A DNA stretch of 64,000 nucleotides from Pseudomonas migulae (lineage in GTDB: Bacteria > Pseudomonadota > Gammaproteobacteria > Pseudomonadales > Pseudomonadaceae). The stretch spans positions 3,026,501 through 3,090,500 of the forward strand of contig NZ_JALJWR010000001.1 in NCBI RefSeq assembly GCF_024169315.1. Reading direction: 5' to 3'. A program made the position numbers and the translations under genes. The notes below the pieces were generated by a model that did not search any database, had not been told where the DNA came from, and worked only from the letters and a program-made list of their open reading frames with translations. Shown here piece by piece: positions 36,519 to 45,526 of the stretch. Numbering within the stretch: position 1 is the first letter of the stretch; every line of letters begins with the position of its first letter.

Positions 36519-37814
36519 ATGCTGGAAAGGCTGTTTCAACTCAAGGCACACAACACCAACGTGCGGACCGAGATTCTTGCGGGCGTCACGACCTTCCTGG
36601 CCATGGCCTACATTCTGTTCGTCAACCCGAGCATCCTCGGCGAGACCGGCATGGACAAGGGCGCGGTGTTTGTCGCGACCTGCCTGGCGGCCGCCATTGG
36701 CTCCACGGTGATGGGCCTGATCGCCAACTACCCGATCGCCCTCGCACCGGGCATGGGCCTGAACGCCTTCTTCACCTACACCGTGGTCCTGCACATGGGC
36801 CATACCTGGCAAGTGGCACTGGGGGCGGTGTTCATCTCGGCGGTGTTGTTCTTCCTGTTGTCGATCTTCCGCATTCGGGAATGGATCATCAACAGCATCC
36901 CGTTGCCGCTGCGTTCGGCGATCGCCGCCGGTATCGGCCTGTTCCTGGCGCTGATCGCCCTGCACAACGCCGGTATCGTGGTCAGCAATCCGGCGACCAT
37001 GGTCGGCCTCGGTGACCTGAAGCAACCGGCACCGATCCTCGCCACCCTTGGTTTTGCCCTGATCGTTGCCCTCGAGGCTCTGGCCGTACGCGGTGCGGTG
37101 CTGATCGGGATTCTGGTTGTGACTATCGCGTCGATTGCCTTGGGTTTCACCCCGTTCGGCGGCGTGATGTCGATGCCGCCATCGCTGGCGCCGACATTCC
37201 TGCAACTGGACATCAAGGGTGCACTGGACATCGGTCTGGTCAGCGTGATCTTCGCCTTCCTGTTCGTCGACCTGTTCGATAACTCCGGCACCCTGATTGG
37301 CGTCGCCAAGCGCGCCGGCCTGATGGGCAAGGACGGCCACATGCCGAAAATGGGCCGCGCCCTGATCGCTGACAGCACCGCGGCCATGGCCGGTTCGTTG
37401 CTGGGTACGTCGACGACCACCAGCTACATCGAATCCGCAGCCGGTGTGAGTGCCGGTGGCCGCACCGGTCTGACGGCCGTTGTGGTGGCGATTCTTTTCC
37501 TGTTGGCGCTGTTCTTCTCGCCACTGGCCGCCAGTGTTCCCGCGTTCGCCACGGCACCGGCACTGCTGTTCGTCGCGGTACTGATGACTTCCGGCCTGGC
37601 CGAAATAGACTGGGACGACATTACCGTTGCCGCACCGGTCGTGATCACTGCGCTGGCCATGCCGTTCACTTACTCCATCGCCAACGGCATCGCCTTCGGT
37701 TTCATTTCCTGGACCGCGATCAAGCTGCTGTCCGGTCGCGGCCGTGAGCTGAACCCGGCGCTGGTGATTCTGTCGATTCTGTTCGTGATCAAGTTGGGTT
37801 GGTTCAACGCATGA
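36519..37814 (+). CDS. AzgA/PbuG-type purine permease (NCS2)
   Basis: A 431-residue inner-membrane carrier, about 13 helices. The family blocks are [20 protein letters not shown] at the N-terminus, [11 protein letters not shown], and [24 protein letters not shown] in the centre. These proton symporters import hypoxanthine, guanine or adenine; which one here cannot be read. The stop overlaps the trmA start by four bases (ATGA), so the two are probably co-transcribed. Confidence 0.88.
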   Translation: MLERLFQLKAHNTNVRTEILAGVTTFLAMAYILFVNPSILGETGMDKGAVFVATCLAAAIGSTVMGLIANYPIALAPGMGLNAFFTYTVVLHMGHTWQVALGAVFISAVLFFLLSIFRIREWIINSIPLPLRSAIAAGIGLFLALIALHNAGIVVSNPATMVGLGDLKQPAPILATLGFALIVALEALAVRGAVLIGILVVTIASIALGFTPFGGVMSMPPSLAPTFLQLDIKGALDIGLVSVIFAFLFVDLFDNSGTLIGVAKRAGLMGKDGHMPKMGRALIADSTAAMAGSLLGTSTTTSYIESAAGVSAGGRTGLTAVVVAILFLLALFFSPLAASVPAFATAPALLFVAVLMTSGLAEIDWDDITVAAPVVITALAMPFTYSIANGIAFGFISWTAIKLLSGRGRELNPALVILSILFVIKLGWFNA

Positions 37815-38890
37815 CTTTTGATTCCCAGGCTTACACCGTTCAGCTCGAAGAAAAGGTCTCGCGCCTGCGTGACCTGCTGGCCCCGTTCGATGCACCGGAA
37901 CCGGCCGTATTCGATTCACCGCTGAAAAACTTCCGCCTGCGTGCCGAATTCCGCCTGTGGCGCGAAGGTGGCGAGCGTCACTACGCGATGTTTTCCCAGG
38001 AAGACAAACGCACGCCGATCCTGATCGAAGAGTTCCCCATTGCCAGCCTGCGCATCAATGAGTTGATGCCACAGCTCAAGACCGCGTGGAAAGCCAGTGC
38101 GGCCCTGAGCCACAAGCTGTTTCAGGTGGAGTTCCTGACGACGCTGGCCGGCGATGCAATGATCACCCTGTGCTACCACCGTCCGCTGGACGAACACTGG
38201 CACGCGGCGGCCACGAAACTGGCGGCAGACCTGAACGTCAGCGTGATCGGCCGCTCGAAAGGCAAGCGCGAAGTGATCGGTCACGATTACGTGGTCGAGA
38301 AACTCGACGTCGGCAGCCGCACCTTCAGTTACCGCCAGCCGGAAGGCGCGTTCACACAGCCCAACGGCACCGTGAACCAGAAGATGCTCAACTGGGCTTA
38401 CGACGCCCTCGGCGATCGCCCGGACGATTTGCTGGAACTGTATTGCGGCAACGGTAACTTCACCCTGCCGCTTGCGACCCGCGTGCGCAAAGTGCTGGCC
38501 ACCGAGATCAGCAAGACCTCAGTCAACGCGGCGCTGAGCAACCTCAGCGAAAACGCGGTGGATAACGTCACGCTGGTGCGCCTGTCCGCCGAAGAGCTGA
38601 CCGAGGCCCTGAACGAGGTCCGCCCGTTCCGTCGCCTGCACGGCATCGACCTCAAGAGCTATGAATTCGGTAGCGTCTTCGTCGACCCGCCTCGCGCCGG
38701 TATGGACCCGGACACCTGCGAGTTGACCCGGCGCTTCGACAACATCCTGTACATTTCCTGCAACCCGGAAACCCTGGCGGCCAACATCGCCCAACTGCAC
38801 GACACCCACCGCATCACCCAATGCGCGATGTTCGATCAGTTCCCGTGGACCCATCACATGGAATCCGGGGTGTTGTTGACCCGGCGTTGA
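37811..38890 (+). CDS. trmA: tRNA (uracil-54, C5)-methyltransferase TrmA
   Basis: A 359-residue enzyme making 5-methyluridine 54 (ribothymidine) in the T-loop of tRNA. SAM-binding block [16 protein letters not shown] near 210-225, DPPRAGMDP near 297, and the catalytic Cys in [13 protein letters not shown] near 320. The start at 37811 (MTFDSQAY) overlaps the permease stop by four bases; the frame's earlier ATG lies inside the permease. A terminator follows. Confidence 0.95.
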   Translation: MTFDSQAYTVQLEEKVSRLRDLLAPFDAPEPAVFDSPLKNFRLRAEFRLWREGGERHYAMFSQEDKRTPILIEEFPIASLRINELMPQLKTAWKASAALSHKLFQVEFLTTLAGDAMITLCYHRPLDEHWHAAATKLAADLNVSVIGRSKGKREVIGHDYVVEKLDVGSRTFSYRQPEGAFTQPNGTVNQKMLNWAYDALGDRPDDLLELYCGNGNFTLPLATRVRKVLATEISKTSVNAALSNLSENAVDNVTLVRLSAEELTEALNEVRPFRRLHGIDLKSYEFGSVFVDPPRAGMDPDTCELTRRFDNILYISCNPETLAANIAQLHDTHRITQCAMFDQFPWTHHMESGVLLTRR

Positions 38891-38910
38891 TTGCACTCGT
38901 CCGAGACAAA

Positions 38911-38936
38911 ACAGCCGTCAGTACGACGGCTTTTTT
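38911..38936 (+). terminator. Terminator after trmA
   Basis: AGCCGTC-AGTAC-GACGGCT stem with six T directly after. Confidence 0.9.
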
Positions 38937-38944
38937 GTGAGCGC

Positions 38945-39391
38945 TCAAACGGGGACATCCGGCTTGCGCGGACGCCCACCCTTGCGACCATTGGCCCGTG
39001 CTGCCTCGGCCTTGGCGGCACTGCTTTGGCGACCATTGCGCGAAGCGATGACCGAGGCGGCCATGTCCATCAGCGGCTTGCTCGCGGAGATCATCCCGGC
39101 GATGCACACATGCAAATCCTTGCCCTCATGGCAAAGGGCAGTTCCGGAAAAGCCGACTTTCAGGTCTGCAAAATCCTCGACCTCGAAACCAGCGAATTCC
39201 GGATAGTGCTGCACCGGCAGCAGCACGCCACTGCCATCAATGAAACTGACCGCCAGACACGGTTCCAAATAGGAAACGGCCGTCACCTGAAAACCACCTT
39301 TGTTGCGCACTTGCCCACGCCGGATGGCTACATCCAGCACGGCCTCGGTCACAGGCCGATCCGCGATCGTACTTGCCTCTATCGTTTTCAT
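38945..39391 (-). CDS. DUF2442 protein with AT-hook-like tail (antitoxin-like)
   Basis: A 148-residue protein. The first 80 residues fit DUF2442 (VSYLEPCLAVSFIDGSGVLLPV), and the last 30 are basic with GRKGGRPRKPD, an AT-hook-like DNA-binding tail. Its start overlaps the stop of the upstream DUF4160 gene by four bases. DUF2442 and DUF4160 genes commonly occur as pairs and are often listed as toxin-antitoxin-like. The DNA-binding tail suits an autoregulating antitoxin; no test is known to me. Confidence 0.75.
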   Translation of the reverse strand: MKTIEASTIADRPVTEAVLDVAIRRGQVRNKGGFQVTAVSYLEPCLAVSFIDGSGVLLPVQHYPEFAGFEVEDFADLKVGFSGTALCHEGKDLHVCIAGMISASKPLMDMAASVIASRNGRQSSAAKAEAARANGRKGGRPRKPDVPV

Positions 39392-39816
39392 AACTTGATC
39401 TCCACGCCCTCCGAAACGCCAAACAGCGCCAGCAAGGTCTTGTTCGTCTCGGGCTCATAGCAAGCCGAATAAATCATGTTGGTCGCACTGACAATCCTTT
39501 TCACCACCACTACTTCACTGGTCCGCCAGTCCCATATCTGATGATCGAGGCAGACCGTCTGCAGCTTTTCCCACCAGATCTTGCGGGCGCGACGCAAATG
39601 AACAGGCTGTCGGAGTGCTTGACGCAGGCCCTCCAGCACGGCGGCAGGTGGCCGGTTGGAATGAGGAACCACATCCCACAGCTCGACACCGTTGTGCCAA
39701 AAGCTGAATTTGAAGCGTGCACTCCAGGCGCCGGCATCCACATGCGCGTGTGGTGGACAGTGCTCGTCGCGCAGCATGATCACCATTGAAAGCCCTTTGT
39801 AGCTGAACAATTTCAT
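39388..39816 (-). CDS. DUF4160 protein (putative toxin partner)
   Basis: A 142-residue protein starting at 39816 (MKLFSYKGLSMVIMLRDEHC). DUF4160 is recognised from the block RDEHCPPHAHVDAG followed by ARFKFSFW. The C-terminal part (VVVKRIVSATNMIYSACYEP) is longer than the usual 80-residue family and may itself resemble a second DUF2442-like strand set. It is translated first in a two-gene unit with the DUF2442 gene. GGATG precedes the start. Toxic activity is only suggested by the pairing. Confidence 0.7.
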   Translation of the reverse strand: MKLFSYKGLSMVIMLRDEHCPPHAHVDAGAWSARFKFSFWHNGVELWDVVPHSNRPPAAVLEGLRQALRQPVHLRRARKIWWEKLQTVCLDHQIWDWRTSEVVVVKRIVSATNMIYSACYEPETNKTLLALFGVSEGVEIKL

Positions 39817-40030
39817 ACTAACCCATCCGTTAGGTTGTTGAGCCTGACGACTCGTCATTCCTTGAACAATCCGATAACCGGTGTTGGCTGCATTCAGTCT
39901 CCGGAACTTGAGGCTAGCGCTTGAAGTCGCCCCGGGAGCGGCAATCAGGGGCAAAAATGGTAAGCAATCCTTTCGTCAATTTGATAAACACTGCGTCAGG
40001 CCCTTAATTTGATCCCCGGTGTAATCAATC

Positions 40031-40942
40031 ATGCAGCGAACATTCGACGATCTTCAGCTCGGCAGCATCGAACTGTTTTGCCTCGCCGCCGAAGCCGGCA
40101 GCTTTACCGCCGCGGCGCTGGTGGCTGGCGTAACGCCCGCGGCGGTCAGCCGTTCGGTGTCGCGCATGGAGGAACGGCTGGGTGTGCGGTTGTTCGCACG
40201 AACCACCCGCAGCGTCAAAATGACCGACAGCGGGCGCCGCTATTACGAGGAATGTCGTCAGGCGCTGGCGCAATTGGTCGAGGCCCAACGCGAAGTGATG
40301 GGCCAGCAGCAGGAGCCTTCCGGCACCTTGCGCATCAGCATTCCCACAACGTATGCCCATCACCGGATCCTGCCGTTGCTCCCGGCGTTTCGGGAGCGCT
40401 TCCCGCAGGTGAAAGTCGAATCGCACATCAGCAATCGCAACATCGACTTCGTCGGCGAAGGCTATGACCTGGCCATCCGCGTGCGGGCGATTCCGGATTC
40501 AGGGCTGATCGCCCGGCAGCTTGAGGACGCGGGACTGGTGATGATTGCCAGTCCTGATTACCTGAAGCGCGCGGGTACTCCGCAAACCCTGGACGACCTC
40601 AAACAGCACGAATGCATCCAGTACGATCTGCCCAGCAGCGGCCGGCGAATTGCCTGGTTGTTCAACGACGATGGCGAGCAGCGCGAAATTCAGGCCGAGG
40701 GTAATTTCAGCTGTTCCGACGATGTCTTGGGCGGCGTGACGCTGGCCAAACATGGTGCAGGCCTGTTCCAGACCTATCGTTTCATCGTCGAAAAGGAATT
40801 GGCCGATGGGTCGCTGGTGGAAATCCTCAAACCTTATGGGGGTCGCTCTCGGCCGTTCACCCTGCTCTATCCACAAAGTCGTCATGTACCGCTTCGGCTG
40901 CGCGCGTTTATCGATTTTCTGATTGAGCATTTGCCACGCTAA
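40031..40942 (+). CDS. LysR-family transcriptional regulator
   Basis: A 303-residue LysR protein: N-terminal winged helix (residues 10-68, GSFTAAALVAGVTPAAVSRS, LGVRLFARTTRSV) and a periplasmic-binding-like effector domain from about 95 (GTLRISIPTTYAHHRILPLL to the end). It lies upstream of aroQ on the same strand, with a separate promoter between them. It might act on the quinate genes or on an unrelated target; nothing in the sequence decides this. Confidence 0.88.
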   Translation: MQRTFDDLQLGSIELFCLAAEAGSFTAAALVAGVTPAAVSRSVSRMEERLGVRLFARTTRSVKMTDSGRRYYEECRQALAQLVEAQREVMGQQQEPSGTLRISIPTTYAHHRILPLLPAFRERFPQVKVESHISNRNIDFVGEGYDLAIRVRAIPDSGLIARQLEDAGLVMIASPDYLKRAGTPQTLDDLKQHECIQYDLPSSGRRIAWLFNDDGEQREIQAEGNFSCSDDVLGGVTLAKHGAGLFQTYRFIVEKELADGSLVEILKPYGGRSRPFTLLYPQSRHVPLRLRAFIDFLIEHLPR

Positions 40943-40995
40943 AAAAGAAACCGTCCGATCACCGCACACAACAGCCCGGCGTCGCGCCACTTCAA

Positions 40996-41024
40996 TTGAC
41001 CAAATTAACCATCTAGTACAATTT
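40996..41024 (+). promoter_or_regulatory. aroQ promoter with embedded operator
   Basis: TTGACC (40996-41001) and CAATTT (41019-41024) are 17 bases apart. The spacer and -10 carry a 23-base box (41002-41024) with TAACC-N3-TAGTACA-N-TTT that matches the box at 45355-45377 in 18 of 23 positions. A repressor bound here would block RNA polymerase; the nearby TetR protein is the candidate. Confidence 0.65.
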
Positions 41025-41080
41025 ATCTCCACAGGCTGAAGCATCAGCCCATGCCAAAAATAATAAGTGGAGAGACCCCG

Positions 41081-41521
41081 ATGAAACCTATCGTTCTGGT
41101 GCTCAACGGCCCGAACCTGAACCTGCTGGGCACCCGTGAACCGGCGACTTACGGCCACGAAACCCTGGCAGACATTTCAGCGTTGTGCGCACGTGCAGCC
41201 GAAGAGTTCGGCCTGGCGGTGGAATTTCGCCAGACCAGCCATGAGGGCGAATTGCTCGACTGGATTCACGCCGCCCGCGGCCGTTGCGCCGGGATCGTTA
41301 TCAACCCGGCCGCCTGGACCCACACCTCGGTCGCCATCCGTGATGCCCTGGTCGCCAGCGAACTGCCGGTGATCGAAGTCCACCTGTCCAACGTCCACGC
41401 CCGCGAACCCTTTCGCCACCACTCCTTCGTTTCGGCCATTGCCACCGCGGTGATGGCCGGTTTCGGCAGCCACGGGTATCGCCTGGCGCTTGAACATTTC
41501 GGCCTGCGTTTGAAGGGGTGA
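41081..41521 (+). CDS. aroQ: Type II 3-dehydroquinate dehydratase
   Basis: A 146-residue enzyme that interconverts 3-dehydroquinate and 3-dehydroshikimate. The start at 41081 gives [20 protein letters not shown]; the catalytic Tyr is in ATYGHETL near 25, His in [17 protein letters not shown] near 103, and NPAAWTHTS near 76-84 is the substrate loop. It overlaps the next dehydrogenase gene. The context (QuiC, importer) suggests this copy serves quinate/shikimate breakdown rather than aromatic biosynthesis, which would use another copy elsewhere. Confidence 0.93.
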   Translation: MKPIVLVLNGPNLNLLGTREPATYGHETLADISALCARAAEEFGLAVEFRQTSHEGELLDWIHAARGRCAGIVINPAAWTHTSVAIRDALVASELPVIEVHLSNVHAREPFRHHSFVSAIATAVMAGFGSHGYRLALEHFGLRLKG

Positions 41522-42381
41522 ATGCCGTGACTCAGAACAACGCTGTACTGGCCGGGCTGATCGGTGCCGGCATCCAGGCTTCCCGTACGCCCGCACTGCA
41601 TGAGCATGAAGGCGATGCCCAGGGTTTGCGTTATCTCTATCGCCTGATTGACCTCGACCAGCTCAAACTCGACAGCGATGCCCTGCCCGACTTGCTGTTG
41701 GCGGCCGAGCAGATGAGTTTCACCGGCCTGAACATCACCTTTCCGTGCAAGCAGACGGTCATCCCTTTGCTCGACGAACTCTCACCGGAAGCCCGCGGCA
41801 TCGGTGCGGTGAATACGGTGGTGTTGAAGGACGGTAAACGCATTGGCCACAACACCGATTGCCTGGGTTTTGCCGAGGGTTTTCGCCGTGGTTTGCAGGG
41901 CGTTGCCGTTGAGCGTGTCGTCCAGATGGGCGCTGGTGGGGCCGGTGCGGCGGTGGCCCACGCGTTATTGAGCGAAGGCGTACGCCTGCTGAGTATTTTC
42001 GACGTGGACATCAGTCGCGCTCAGGCGCTGGCGAACAACCTCAATCAGCATTTTGGCGCGGACCGGGCGGTGGCGGGTCATGACCTGCCGAGTACGCTGG
42101 CTCAGGCCGACGGGCTGGTCAACACCACGCCCATGGGCATGAAAAAACTGCCGGGCATGCCGGTACCGGTGGAGTTGCTCAGGGCACAGTTGTGGGTGGC
42201 GGAGATCGTTTACTTCCCACTGGAAACCGAACTGCTGCGTAACGCCCGCGCCCTGGGTTGCCGGACGCTCGATGGCGGCAACATGGCGGTGTTTCAGGCG
42301 GTGAAGGCGTTTGAATTGTTCAGCGGCGTGGTGCCGGACGCGCAGCGGATGCTCGAGCATTTTCAGAGCATGAATGGCTGA
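41518..42381 (+). CDS. Shikimate/quinate dehydrogenase-like enzyme
   Basis: A 287-residue AroE-fold oxidoreductase. The substrate domain has [20 protein letters not shown] and the catalytic Lys in [19 protein letters not shown]; Asp in NTDCLGF; the nucleotide loop [13 protein letters not shown]. It differs from biosynthetic AroE (SKSP becomes SRTP, Leu/Arg-rich start) and fits the YdiB/quinate-type or Rifampicin-type AroE paralogues. The GTG at 41518 overlaps the aroQ stop; a second GTG at 41527 is possible. It should supply dehydroshikimate or dehydroquinate to the pathway. Confidence 0.85.
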   Translation: MNAVTQNNAVLAGLIGAGIQASRTPALHEHEGDAQGLRYLYRLIDLDQLKLDSDALPDLLLAAEQMSFTGLNITFPCKQTVIPLLDELSPEARGIGAVNTVVLKDGKRIGHNTDCLGFAEGFRRGLQGVAVERVVQMGAGGAGAAVAHALLSEGVRLLSIFDVDISRAQALANNLNQHFGADRAVAGHDLPSTLAQADGLVNTTPMGMKKLPGMPVPVELLRAQLWVAEIVYFPLETELLRNARALGCRTLDGGNMAVFQAVKAFELFSGVVPDAQRMLEHFQSMNG

Positions 42382-42398
42382 AGAGCTTCGCGGGCAGA

Positions 42399-42493
42399 TG
42401 TGGCGAGGGGGCTTGCCCTCGTTCGACTGCCGAGCAGTCGCAATTGTTTTCAGGTCTGCTTCGCAGCCCAACGGGGGCAAGCCCCCTCGCCAC
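42399..42493. repeat. Second-type intergenic inverted repeat
   Basis: TGTGGCGAGGGGGCTTGCCC at the left and its complement at the right flank an inner inverted part containing TCGGCAGTCGAA/CTTCGCAGCCCAACG. It differs from the main REP family and also occurs at 46888-47038 and 61182-61319. Confidence 0.8.
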
Positions 42494-42496
42494 AGG

Positions 42497-43174
42497 TCAG
42501 GCCTGCAGGTAGCGCAACACCGACTCGCAAATCATTTCCCGATGACGCTGCTTGATGCTTTCGTCTGCCAGCTCGATCTGAAAAATCTCCCCGAACGTGT
42601 TGCGATTCGAGACGCGATAGAAGCAGAACGAGCTGATCAGCAGATGCACATCCAGCGGATCAAGCCCCGCCCGGAACACGCCTTCTTCAGCCCCGCGACG
42701 CAAAATCACGCCCAGTGAATCAAGAATGGTGTTGTTCATCGCCTTGATCGCATCGGAGCGCTTCACGAATTCCGCGTTGTGAATGTTCTCGATGCTGACG
42801 ATGCGCACGAAATCGACGTTGCGATCATGGTGATCGAAGGTAAATTCCACCAGTCGCCGAATGGCCTCCACCGGCGCCAGTTCGGCCAGGTGCAGGCGGT
42901 TTTCGGTGTTGCGGATATCGCCGTAGAGCTTCTCCAGCACCTCGATGTAGAGCTGTTCCTTACTGCCGAAGTAGTAATAGATCATGCGTTTGGAGGTGTG
43001 AATGCGCTCGGCGATCGCATCGACGCGAGCGCCGGAAAGTCCCTGCTGGACGAACTCGACAATGGCTTCTTGAAGAATGTTCTCGCGGGTCTTTTCCGGG
43101 TTGTTCTTGCGACTCTTGCGCGGCTCGGCCATGGGTTCGTCGGGCGCTACGGAGAGTTCTGAAATTATTGTCAT
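42497..43174 (-). CDS. TetR-family regulator, likely repressor of the quinate genes
   Basis: A 225-residue TetR protein (or 211 if Met at 43132 is used). The helix-turn-helix is at NILQEAIVEFVQQGLSGARV then RIHTSKRMIYYYFGSKEQLY; the rest is an all-helical ligand domain. It lies between aroQ-aroE and quiC. Two promoters of the region carry the same box with an ACTA-N-CC-GG-N-TAGT-type palindrome, the size of a TetR operator. I infer it is the local repressor with a pathway metabolite as inducer. Confidence 0.85.
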   Translation of the reverse strand: MTIISELSVAPDEPMAEPRKSRKNNPEKTRENILQEAIVEFVQQGLSGARVDAIAERIHTSKRMIYYYFGSKEQLYIEVLEKLYGDIRNTENRLHLAELAPVEAIRRLVEFTFDHHDRNVDFVRIVSIENIHNAEFVKRSDAIKAMNNTILDSLGVILRRGAEEGVFRAGLDPLDVHLLISSFCFYRVSNRNTFGEIFQIELADESIKQRHREMICESVLRYLQA

Positions 43175-43276
43175 TGCGGGCTCACGGCCATCACTGCACA
43201 GGCTGGCAATTATGAGCCGCGCCGCACAGTGAAGGAAGCCGCGCGGCAGCGGTTTCACCTCGCGTTTACCAAATTC

Positions 43277-45178
43277 CTACAACTTGGCCTGACGAATGGC
43301 GCCACTGCGGGATTTGGCCATGGCCGCCAGCCGTACTGCCACGTTGGCCGCGCCGTAACCGGCGTAACCATTCTTGCGCTGGATGATTTCAAAGAAAAAA
43401 CGCCCTTCGAACGGCTCCGTGTAAACGTGGAACAGCTCGCCACCCTGGGCATCACGGTCGTAGAGCACGTTGTAGTAGGCGAGCTCACTGAGGAATTCGT
43501 CATCGAAATCGAACCGCGCGGCGAGGTCATCGTAGTAATTGAGCGGGATATCCAGCAACGGTACACCTGCCTCCTTGGCGCGGCTGACTTCGGCAAAGAT
43601 ATCGTCGCAATCAAACGCAATGTGATGCACGCCAGAGCCGCGATAACTCGACAGTGCGTGTGAGATCGCGGTGTTGCGGTTCTCGGAAATGTTCAGCGGC
43701 AAGCGGATCGAGCTGTCGCGACTGCGCAACGCCCGGCTTTTTACCAGACCGTAAGGGTCCGGCAGCACCACTTCGTCGTCAGCCTCGAAATCCAGCAGGC
43801 TCTTATAGAACAGCACCCAGCTGTCGAGGCTGTCGGCCGGCAACGCCATGGCCATATGGTCGATGCGCTTGAGGCCACCGCTGGCCATGGCGGCCGGATG
43901 CAGATTGAAGTCGGTGCCATAGACGTCGGCGTCCTGGTCCACCAGATAAATCAGGCTGCCATCCGGTGCACGTACCGCCGCCAACTCCAATTCATTGGGG
44001 CCGACCAGCCCGCGATACGGCTGGCCCTTGTAGGCCACCGCCCGGGCCAGCGCGCTGACGCTGTCCTTGACCCGCACGGCGGTGGCGCACAGCGACGGGC
44101 CATGAGCTTCAAAAAAGCTGTGGGCAAACGAGTACGGCTCAGAGTTGAGGATCAGGTTGATATCGCCCTGACGCATCAGGCTCACGCTTTTGGAGCGATG
44201 TTGCCCCGCCTTGACGAAGCCCAGTCGCTCCAGCCAGTGAGCGAGTTTGGCGCCAAGGCTTTCGTCCACGGCAAATTCGAGAAACTCGATGCCGTTGTAT
44301 TCGCTGGCCTTGGGGGTCTCGAACAGAATGTCGGCGCAAGCCGTTGGCTGGGTTTCCTGCGCCAGCCGCTCGCGGGTTTTCTCTTCCAGGTACAGCAACG
44401 AACGCAAGCCGTCGGCAGCGTTGGCTCGTGGCGGCGCGGCGCGGAAGCCGTCGTTGAAAATTTCCAGCGACAGCGGCCCGGTGTAACCACTCTTGATGAT
44501 CGGCGCAAGAAACCCCGGCAAGTCGAATTCACCCTGGCCCGGGAAACAGCGAAAATGCCGGCTCCACTCCAGCACGTCCATGGCCAGGATCGGCGCGTCG
44601 GCCATTTGCACGAAGAAGATTTTGTCGCCGGGGATCTCGGCGATGGCCGTTGGATCGCCCTTGAGCGACAGCGTGTGGAAACTGTCCAGCAGCACGCCCA
44701 GGTGCGGGTGGTCAGCCTGTCGAACGATGTTCCACACCTGTTGCCAGGTGTTCACATGCCGACCCCAGGCCAACGCTTCGTAACCGATTCGCAGGCCACG
44801 CGCACCGGCGTGTTCGGCCAGCAGGCGCAAGTCGTCGACGAGGATCTGTTCATCACCGATGGCGTCGGCCGAGGCGTTGCTGCAGACCAGCACCAGGTCG
44901 GTGCCCAGTTCCTGCATCAGGTCGAATTTGCGTTCGGCCCGTTCCAGGTTGCGTGGCAGGCGATCGCGGCGGCAACCTTCGAAATCCCGGAACGGCTGGA
45001 ACAGCGTGATGGCGATCCCGAGATCGGCGCACATCTGCCTGATTTCCCTTGGGCTACCGTCGTAGTAGAGAAGGTCGTTTTCGAAAATCTCCACCCCGTC
45101 GAAACCGGCGGCGGCAATGGCTTCGAGTTTTTCCGGCAGGGTACCGCTCAAGGAAACGGTGGCAATGGAACGCTGCAT
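43277..45178 (-). CDS. quiC: 3-dehydroshikimate dehydratase QuiC type (TIM barrel plus HPPD-like domain)
   Basis: A 633-residue two-domain protein. The N-terminal half is a sugar-isomerase-like TIM barrel (GFDGVEIFENDLLYYDG, FHTLSLKGDP, GQGEFDLPGF). The C-terminal half is HPPD-like with metal ligands His in IDHMAMAL, His in GVHHIAFDC and Glu in FFFEIIQR. This fusion is the QuiC1 form in pseudomonads, which converts 3-dehydroshikimate to protocatechuate. The start at 45178 (MQRSIATVSLSGTL) follows GGGAG; the longer frame runs through a REP element. It is divergent from the importer gene. Confidence 0.92.
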   Translation of the reverse strand: MQRSIATVSLSGTLPEKLEAIAAAGFDGVEIFENDLLYYDGSPREIRQMCADLGIAITLFQPFRDFEGCRRDRLPRNLERAERKFDLMQELGTDLVLVCSNASADAIGDEQILVDDLRLLAEHAGARGLRIGYEALAWGRHVNTWQQVWNIVRQADHPHLGVLLDSFHTLSLKGDPTAIAEIPGDKIFFVQMADAPILAMDVLEWSRHFRCFPGQGEFDLPGFLAPIIKSGYTGPLSLEIFNDGFRAAPPRANAADGLRSLLYLEEKTRERLAQETQPTACADILFETPKASEYNGIEFLEFAVDESLGAKLAHWLERLGFVKAGQHRSKSVSLMRQGDINLILNSEPYSFAHSFFEAHGPSLCATAVRVKDSVSALARAVAYKGQPYRGLVGPNELELAAVRAPDGSLIYLVDQDADVYGTDFNLHPAAMASGGLKRIDHMAMALPADSLDSWVLFYKSLLDFEADDEVVLPDPYGLVKSRALRSRDSSIRLPLNISENRNTAISHALSSYRGSGVHHIAFDCDDIFAEVSRAKEAGVPLLDIPLNYYDDLAARFDFDDEFLSELAYYNVLYDRDAQGGELFHVYTEPFEGRFFFEIIQRKNGYAGYGAANVAVRLAAMAKSRSGAIRQAKL

Positions 45179-45230
45179 AATTCGACTCCCGGTGGTGGAG
45201 GCTGTCTTTTCAGGACCTGACACGCTTCTT

Positions 45231-45300
45231 TGTAGGAGCAGAGCTTGCTCGCGAAGGCGATCTTCAGGACGCCTTCGCCGGCAAGCCGTGCTCCTACAGG
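45231..45300. repeat. REP doublet, divergent copies
   Basis: TGTAGGAGCAGAGCTTGCTC and, facing it, GCCGGCAAGCCGTGCTCCTACA. It lies in the 339-base gap 45179-45517 between the quiC and importer starts, which otherwise holds only their promoters. Confidence 0.85.
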
Positions 45301-45354
45301 GACCGCGTTTTTCTTGACGTGAATTATTGGCTGCAAGATCCTGCACAGCAATTC

Positions 45355-45377
45355 AAAGTGTACTACCCGGTTAGTTT
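45355..45377. promoter_or_regulatory. Shared operator box between quiC and the importer
   Basis: On the minus strand the 23 bases read AAA, C, TAACC, GGG, TAGTACA, C, TTT, matching the aroQ box at 41002-41024 in 18 of 23 positions. The inner 14 bases (ACTACCCGGTTAGT, 45362-45375) are a near palindrome. It is placed to control quiC and possibly the divergent importer. The likely binder is the local TetR protein. Confidence 0.65.
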
Positions 45378-45526
45378 TGCGTGCGATTATCGAACACTAT
45401 GACCGTTGGCGAATTGACGATTTTTCGTCCACTGCGCACCATCGACCCCACATTGAGTCCGGTCACACACAACGGTCTCGGTGACCCAAGACCCAGAACA
45501 CCACATAAAAATAATCGGTGGCCTAC

